NCBI GenBank assembly: GCA_046050405.1
Contig: JBJOPY010000080.1
Span: 1 to 10,348 of the forward strand
Source: JADKCL01 sp046050405
GTDB lineage: Bacteria > Bacteroidota > Bacteroidia > J057 > JADKCL01
Direction: 5' to 3'
Length of the DNA: 10,348 nt
A program made the position numbers and the translations under genes. Below are positions 6,799 to 10,348 of the stretch, piece after piece; within the stretch, counting starts at the first letter, position 1; each line of letters begins with the position of its first letter. The notes beneath the pieces were generated by a model that did not search any database, was not told the DNA's origin, and saw only the letters and a list, made by a program, of their open reading frames with translations.

Positions 6799-8226
6799 TT
6801 ACCATCCACCGCCCAAGGCTCTGTAAATGCCGACCTTTGCATTCAATTGTTTCATCCTGATCTCAATCAATTCCATTTTCGAATCCAATGCTTCCCTTTG
6901 GGTGAACAATACCTCGGCATAATCAGCCCTCGCAGCGTTGAACAAATTATTTGCAATCGTTACTGACTGGTTGAGGATGTTCACCTCCTTGGATTTTGTG
7001 GCATAGCTTTTTGAATAGTTGTCGATTTTTGCAAGCTCGTTCATCACTTCAAGATGGGAATTCAAGATGGTTTGCTCATACCTGAAAGCAGCCTGGATTT
7101 GCTTGGCATTGGCACTGAAATAGGTTGCCTTGATGGCATTTCTGTTCACAATTGGAGCCACGAACTCACCTGCCAGATTGTAAATGATTGCCCCCGGATT
7201 TACAAGATAGATCGGGTTGAAAGCCTGAAACCCTGACTGGGCAGTGATTCTGAAGGAGGGATAAAAATTGGCTCTTGCGACTGCGACATCCAATTTTGCT
7301 GCAACCAATTCTCTTTCGGCTTGCCTGACATCCGGCCTGTTGACCAATAGCTGGGAGGGAATCCCTGCCTGAACGGAATCAATGGTCAAGTTGTAAAAGT
7401 CAGCTGAGCTTCTTGGAATCGGCTTCGGAAATTGAGTCGTCAAAAAATGGATTCGATTCTCTGTTTCTGTAATTTTCTGTTTTATTTCATACTGCAGGTT
7501 TTGACTGTTAAGCAACTGGGCTTGAAATCGATTCACAGCCAGCTGTGTAACCTTGGCTGCGTCTTTCTGCTCACCCACCACTTTGAGTGCATCGCTTTGA
7601 ATCACGATATTCCTCTGAATGATGTCCAGCAGATTGTCAAGTGCCATCAGCTCATAATAGGAATTGGCAATTTCGGCGATCAGGGTGGTAACCAAGAAAT
7701 TCCTGCCGTCAATACTGGCTAAATACCTTTCGAAAGCAGCCTTTTTGGAATTGCGTAATTTCTTCCATACGTCCAATTCCCATGAAGCAAAAGCCCCCAC
7801 CAGAAAATCAGAATTTGATTCCACAGCTCTAGGGTTGTTTCGGAGGTTGATGTTCTCTTCAACTCCACCTCGCCAGGTGTATTTCCCGATTTTTTCATAA
7901 CCGCTACTCCCCATCAAGCCAAGAAAGGGGAGGTATTCTCCTTTGCGTGCCATCACCTCATTTTTATTGATGGCGATCTCCTGCTTTACAATGTTCAATT
8001 CCTGGTTGTTTTTGAGTGCAGTATCGATGAGTGCAATCAAGTTAGGGTCAGAAAAATAGTCCTTCCACTGAAGTTTGGCGATCGTGGCGGTATCTGTTGA
8101 ATGGTTGAAACTTGCAGGGACAGATTTGTTTTCTGTCTTGGTATTTTGAAGCATGGGAACGCATCCCCCCAGCAGGAAAAGCATGAGTATGGCGAAGGAG
8201 GACAGTTTACTTGTTTTTGTTTCCAT
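6799..8226 (-). CDS. NodT-family outer-membrane efflux lipoprotein partnering the RND pump
   Basis: This 475-residue outer-membrane channel belongs to the RND-associated NodT/OprM group. The N-terminus METKTSKLSS leads into a short hydrophobic stretch ending in the lipobox LGGC, with the lipidated cysteine at residue 22. The mature protein contains the usual WKDYFSDPNLIALIDTALKNN segment in family form (about 54-74, read here in two parts: WKDYFSDP and LIALIDTALKNN). A helical hairpin with EIANSYYELMALD follows, then the duplicated second half with LLVNRPDVRQAERELVAA. The length is standard. Its start overlaps the RND gene by 20 bases in another frame. The bases before the ATG are A-rich (GAAGAAAA) rather than Shine-Dalgarno-like. 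The partner is almost certainly the RND pump immediately upstream, and the channel would complete a drug or metabolite efflux path. Base composition is clearly more AT-rich than in the ABC operon. Confidence 0.93.
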   Translation of the reverse strand: METKTSKLSSFAILMLFLLGGCVPMLQNTKTENKSVPASFNHSTDTATIAKLQWKDYFSDPNLIALIDTALKNNQELNIVKQEIAINKNEVMARKGEYLPFLGLMGSSGYEKIGKYTWRGGVEENINLRNNPRAVESNSDFLVGAFASWELDVWKKLRNSKKAAFERYLASIDGRNFLVTTLIAEIANSYYELMALDNLLDIIQRNIVIQSDALKVVGEQKDAAKVTQLAVNRFQAQLLNSQNLQYEIKQKITETENRIHFLTTQFPKPIPRSSADFYNLTIDSVQAGIPSQLLVNRPDVRQAERELVAAKLDVAVARANFYPSFRITAQSGFQAFNPIYLVNPGAIIYNLAGEFVAPIVNRNAIKATYFSANAKQIQAAFRYEQTILNSHLEVMNELAKIDNYSKSYATKSKEVNILNQSVTIANNLFNAARADYAEVLFTQREALDSKMELIEIRMKQLNAKVGIYRALGGGW

Positions 8227-10348
8227 TTTTCTTCAACAGTTTTGTTATTTTACCTATTGCCTTTTTTAAGACCATGGCGTCCGGTTTTCGTTCGACAAAG
8301 GTTTCCGTCAAGGGGTTTTCATCCTCGTCCTGGATCAATTTTCTGCCTTCCCCTAATTTCCCAAAAATGTAGTAAAGCCCAGGGACGAGGATTACGCCAA
8401 ATGTGGTTCCCAACAGCATCCCTCCCAGCGCGGATGCACCGATGGTATGATTCCCGACAGCACCCGGCCCAGTGGCGACCACCAATGGGATGAGCCCTGC
8501 AATAAAGGCGAATGATGTCATCAGAATCGGACGAAAGCGAGCCTTGGACCCCTCAATTGCTGCTTCCAGTACGGAGGAGCCCTGGCGGTGTCTCTGAACG
8601 GCAAACTCCACTATCAACACCGCATTCTTCCCAAGCAATCCCGTCAACATGATGAGCCCTACCTGTGCGTAAACATCATTGCTCAGCCCCATCAATTTCA
8701 AGAGCAGAAATGACCCGAATATTCCAGGGAAAATGGAAAGCAATACTGCGAATGGCAATAAAAAGCTTTCATACTGTGCCGCCAGGATTAAATACACGAA
8801 CAACAGCACCACAAGGAATATATAGAGCGCCTCATTCCCCCTTTTCACTTCATCATAGGAGAGTCCCTGCCATGCAATGTCATACCCCTTCGGCAGGGAC
8901 TGCTTCGCAACTTCCTGGATGGCTTTGATGGCATCCCCAGAGGAATATCCCGGAGCAGGAACCCCATTGATCAGAGAGGAATTGTATAGATTGTAGCGGC
9001 TAATTTCGTTCGGGCCTTGAGTCTTTTTCAGTCTCATGAAGGACGAATAAGGCACCATTTCTCCCAGTTCATTTTTTACAAAAAAGTTCAACAGGTCGGA
9101 GGGTTGTTTCCTGAACTGCGGCCCTGCCTGGGTATAAACCTTGTAGAAATTATTGAATCTGATGAATCCCTGCTCATAGGTACTCCCGATCAAGACATTC
9201 AGATTTTCCATGGCCTTCCCAATGGAAACACCTTTTTGCATTGCCAGTGCGTTATCGATGAGCAGTTCATATTGGGGATATTTTGCGGAGAAGGATGCGA
9301 ACAATCCAGCGAGTTCCTTTCTTTTTCCCAGTGCCGTCAGGAAATCGCTGTTTACCTGGTCGAATTCCTGATAATCCACATCGCTGCTTTTGTCTAGCAA
9401 ACGTAGCGCAAAGCCATCCGAGGAGCCATAGCCAGGCACTGCGGGTGGTTCGAAGTATTCAATGATTGCGGGAAGGTTTTTTGATTTCTCCTCCAGCTCC
9501 TCGATGATCTCCTTGGATGAATGTTTTCGTTTCGACCAGTCCTCCAAGTTGATCAGGCAGGTTCCTGCATTGGAGCCCCTGCCCTCCGAAAGGATTTCAT
9601 ATCCTGCGAGGGAAGTCACTGATATGACCCCCTCCACTTCCTTTGCAAGGTGTTGAAGCTTGCTGGAGATTTCGTTCGTCCTTTCCAGGGTAGTTCCAGG
9701 AGGGGTTTGAATGATCGCGTAGATTTGGCCTTGGTCTTCATTGGGGATGAACCCTGAAGGAAGAATTTTAGTGATGCCGACGATACCGAAGGCAAACACC
9801 AGCAAGATGCCGTAGGTGATGACCCTGCGATTCACGATCAGTTTGAGCAGCCCTGCATATTTTCCCGTAGCTCTTTCGAAGACTTTATTGAACCCGTCGA
9901 TAAACATGCTTACCGGGGTTTTGCTTTTGGGCTTGCCATGTGTATTCTTCAGCAGGATGGCACACAGCACGGGTGTAAGCGTCAGCGCCACCACCCCAGA
10001 CAGTACGATGGAGCTTGCCATCGTGATCGAAAACTGTCTGTAGAGCACGCCCACGGGGCCAGACATGAATGCCACAGGAACGAATACCGCCGTCATAAGC
10101 ATGGTGATGGCGATGATCGCCCCGCTGATTTCTCCCAGCACTTTCTTGACCGCTTTGAAGGGGGAGAGATGCTCTTCGGCCATTTTCACATGCACCGCTT
10201 CCACCACCACAATGGCATCATCCACCACAATCCCGATCGCCAATACCAGTGCAAACAGTGTGATGAGATTGATGCTCAAACCAAACAGTTGCATACAAAA
10301 GAAGGTGCCCACGAGAGATACGGGTACGGCAAGGATGGGAATCAGGGT
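8207..10348 (-). CDS. AcrB-like RND multidrug efflux transporter, HAE1 family (N-terminus cut by the right window edge)
   Basis: The frame is open from the right edge to the TAA at 8207-8209 and gives 713 residues of an expected 1050-1080, so roughly the first 360 are outside. The first residues, LIPILAVPVSLVGTF, are the canonical end of the segment before TM4. The TM4 proton-relay pair is intact at fragment residues 43-44 (IGIVVDDAIVVVE). The TM10 lysine is present at 574 (GLLGKNAVLIVEFA), and the arginine of RFRPILMTS in TM11 is at 606. GFIPNEDQG marks the second porter half. The substrate is not predictable, but HAE1 pumps export amphiphilic drugs, detergents and similar compounds using the proton gradient. 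An internal GTG at 10312 is not the true start. The adaptor gene is expected upstream, beyond the window. After the last helix there is an unusually long, lysine-rich cytoplasmic tail of about 50 residues. Confidence 0.95.
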   Translation of the reverse strand, partial: TLIPILAVPVSLVGTFFCMQLFGLSINLITLFALVLAIGIVVDDAIVVVEAVHVKMAEEHLSPFKAVKKVLGEISGAIIAITMLMTAVFVPVAFMSGPVGVLYRQFSITMASSIVLSGVVALTLTPVLCAILLKNTHGKPKSKTPVSMFIDGFNKVFERATGKYAGLLKLIVNRRVITYGILLVFAFGIVGITKILPSGFIPNEDQGQIYAIIQTPPGTTLERTNEISSKLQHLAKEVEGVISVTSLAGYEILSEGRGSNAGTCLINLEDWSKRKHSSKEIIEELEEKSKNLPAIIEYFEPPAVPGYGSSDGFALRLLDKSSDVDYQEFDQVNSDFLTALGKRKELAGLFASFSAKYPQYELLIDNALAMQKGVSIGKAMENLNVLIGSTYEQGFIRFNNFYKVYTQAGPQFRKQPSDLLNFFVKNELGEMVPYSSFMRLKKTQGPNEISRYNLYNSSLINGVPAPGYSSGDAIKAIQEVAKQSLPKGYDIAWQGLSYDEVKRGNEALYIFLVVLLFVYLILAAQYESFLLPFAVLLSIFPGIFGSFLLLKLMGLSNDVYAQVGLIMLTGLLGKNAVLIVEFAVQRHRQGSSVLEAAIEGSKARFRPILMTSFAFIAGLIPLVVATGPGAVGNHTIGASALGGMLLGTTFGVILVPGLYYIFGKLGEGRKLIQDEDENPLTETFVERKPDAMVLKKAIGKITKLLKKNGNKNK

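Overview
The window holds parts of at least three transcription units. Most of it encodes envelope export machinery. The organism is probably a Bacteroidota member (moderate confidence). The start sites I can inspect lack a convincing Shine-Dalgarno sequence, one start sits behind an A-rich stretch, and the NadC and RND/outer-membrane proteins read like Bacteroidota versions. A Gram-negative host is certain, because lipoprotein signals and two outer-membrane channel proteins are encoded. A GC-rich Bacteroidota or another PVC/FCB-type host cannot be separated without a database search.

Region 1 (1-2175) is housekeeping. A minus-strand hrpB-type DEAH-box helicase gene is cut by the left edge, leaving only its N-terminal 339 residues. 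It diverges from a complete plus-strand nadC (quinolinate phosphoribosyltransferase). The 301-base divergent spacer carries a notable GGAGG/CCTCC/GGAGG structure and a candidate Bacteroidota-type promoter. nadC then converges on the next operon across a 156-base gap.

Region 2 (2332-6545, minus strand) is a compact four-gene operon read from right to left: MacB/DevA-type ABC ATPase, DevB-like lipoprotein membrane-fusion protein, DevC-like permease, TolC-like outer-membrane channel. Two junctions are ATGA overlaps and the third has a one-base gap (or a short overlap if an upstream start is used). Together they form a self-contained tripartite ABC exporter that could span the whole envelope. The substrate is unknown. 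The cyanobacterial relatives export glycolipid.

Region 3 (6799-10348, minus strand) is a second, unrelated tripartite system: an AcrB-like HAE1 RND proton antiporter, cut by the right edge, overlapping a NodT-family outer-membrane lipoprotein gene by 20 bases. The adaptor is expected further right, outside the window. This region is visibly more AT-rich than regions 1 and 2, which suggests a separate origin. I saw no tRNA, rRNA, CRISPR array, transposase or insertion sequence.
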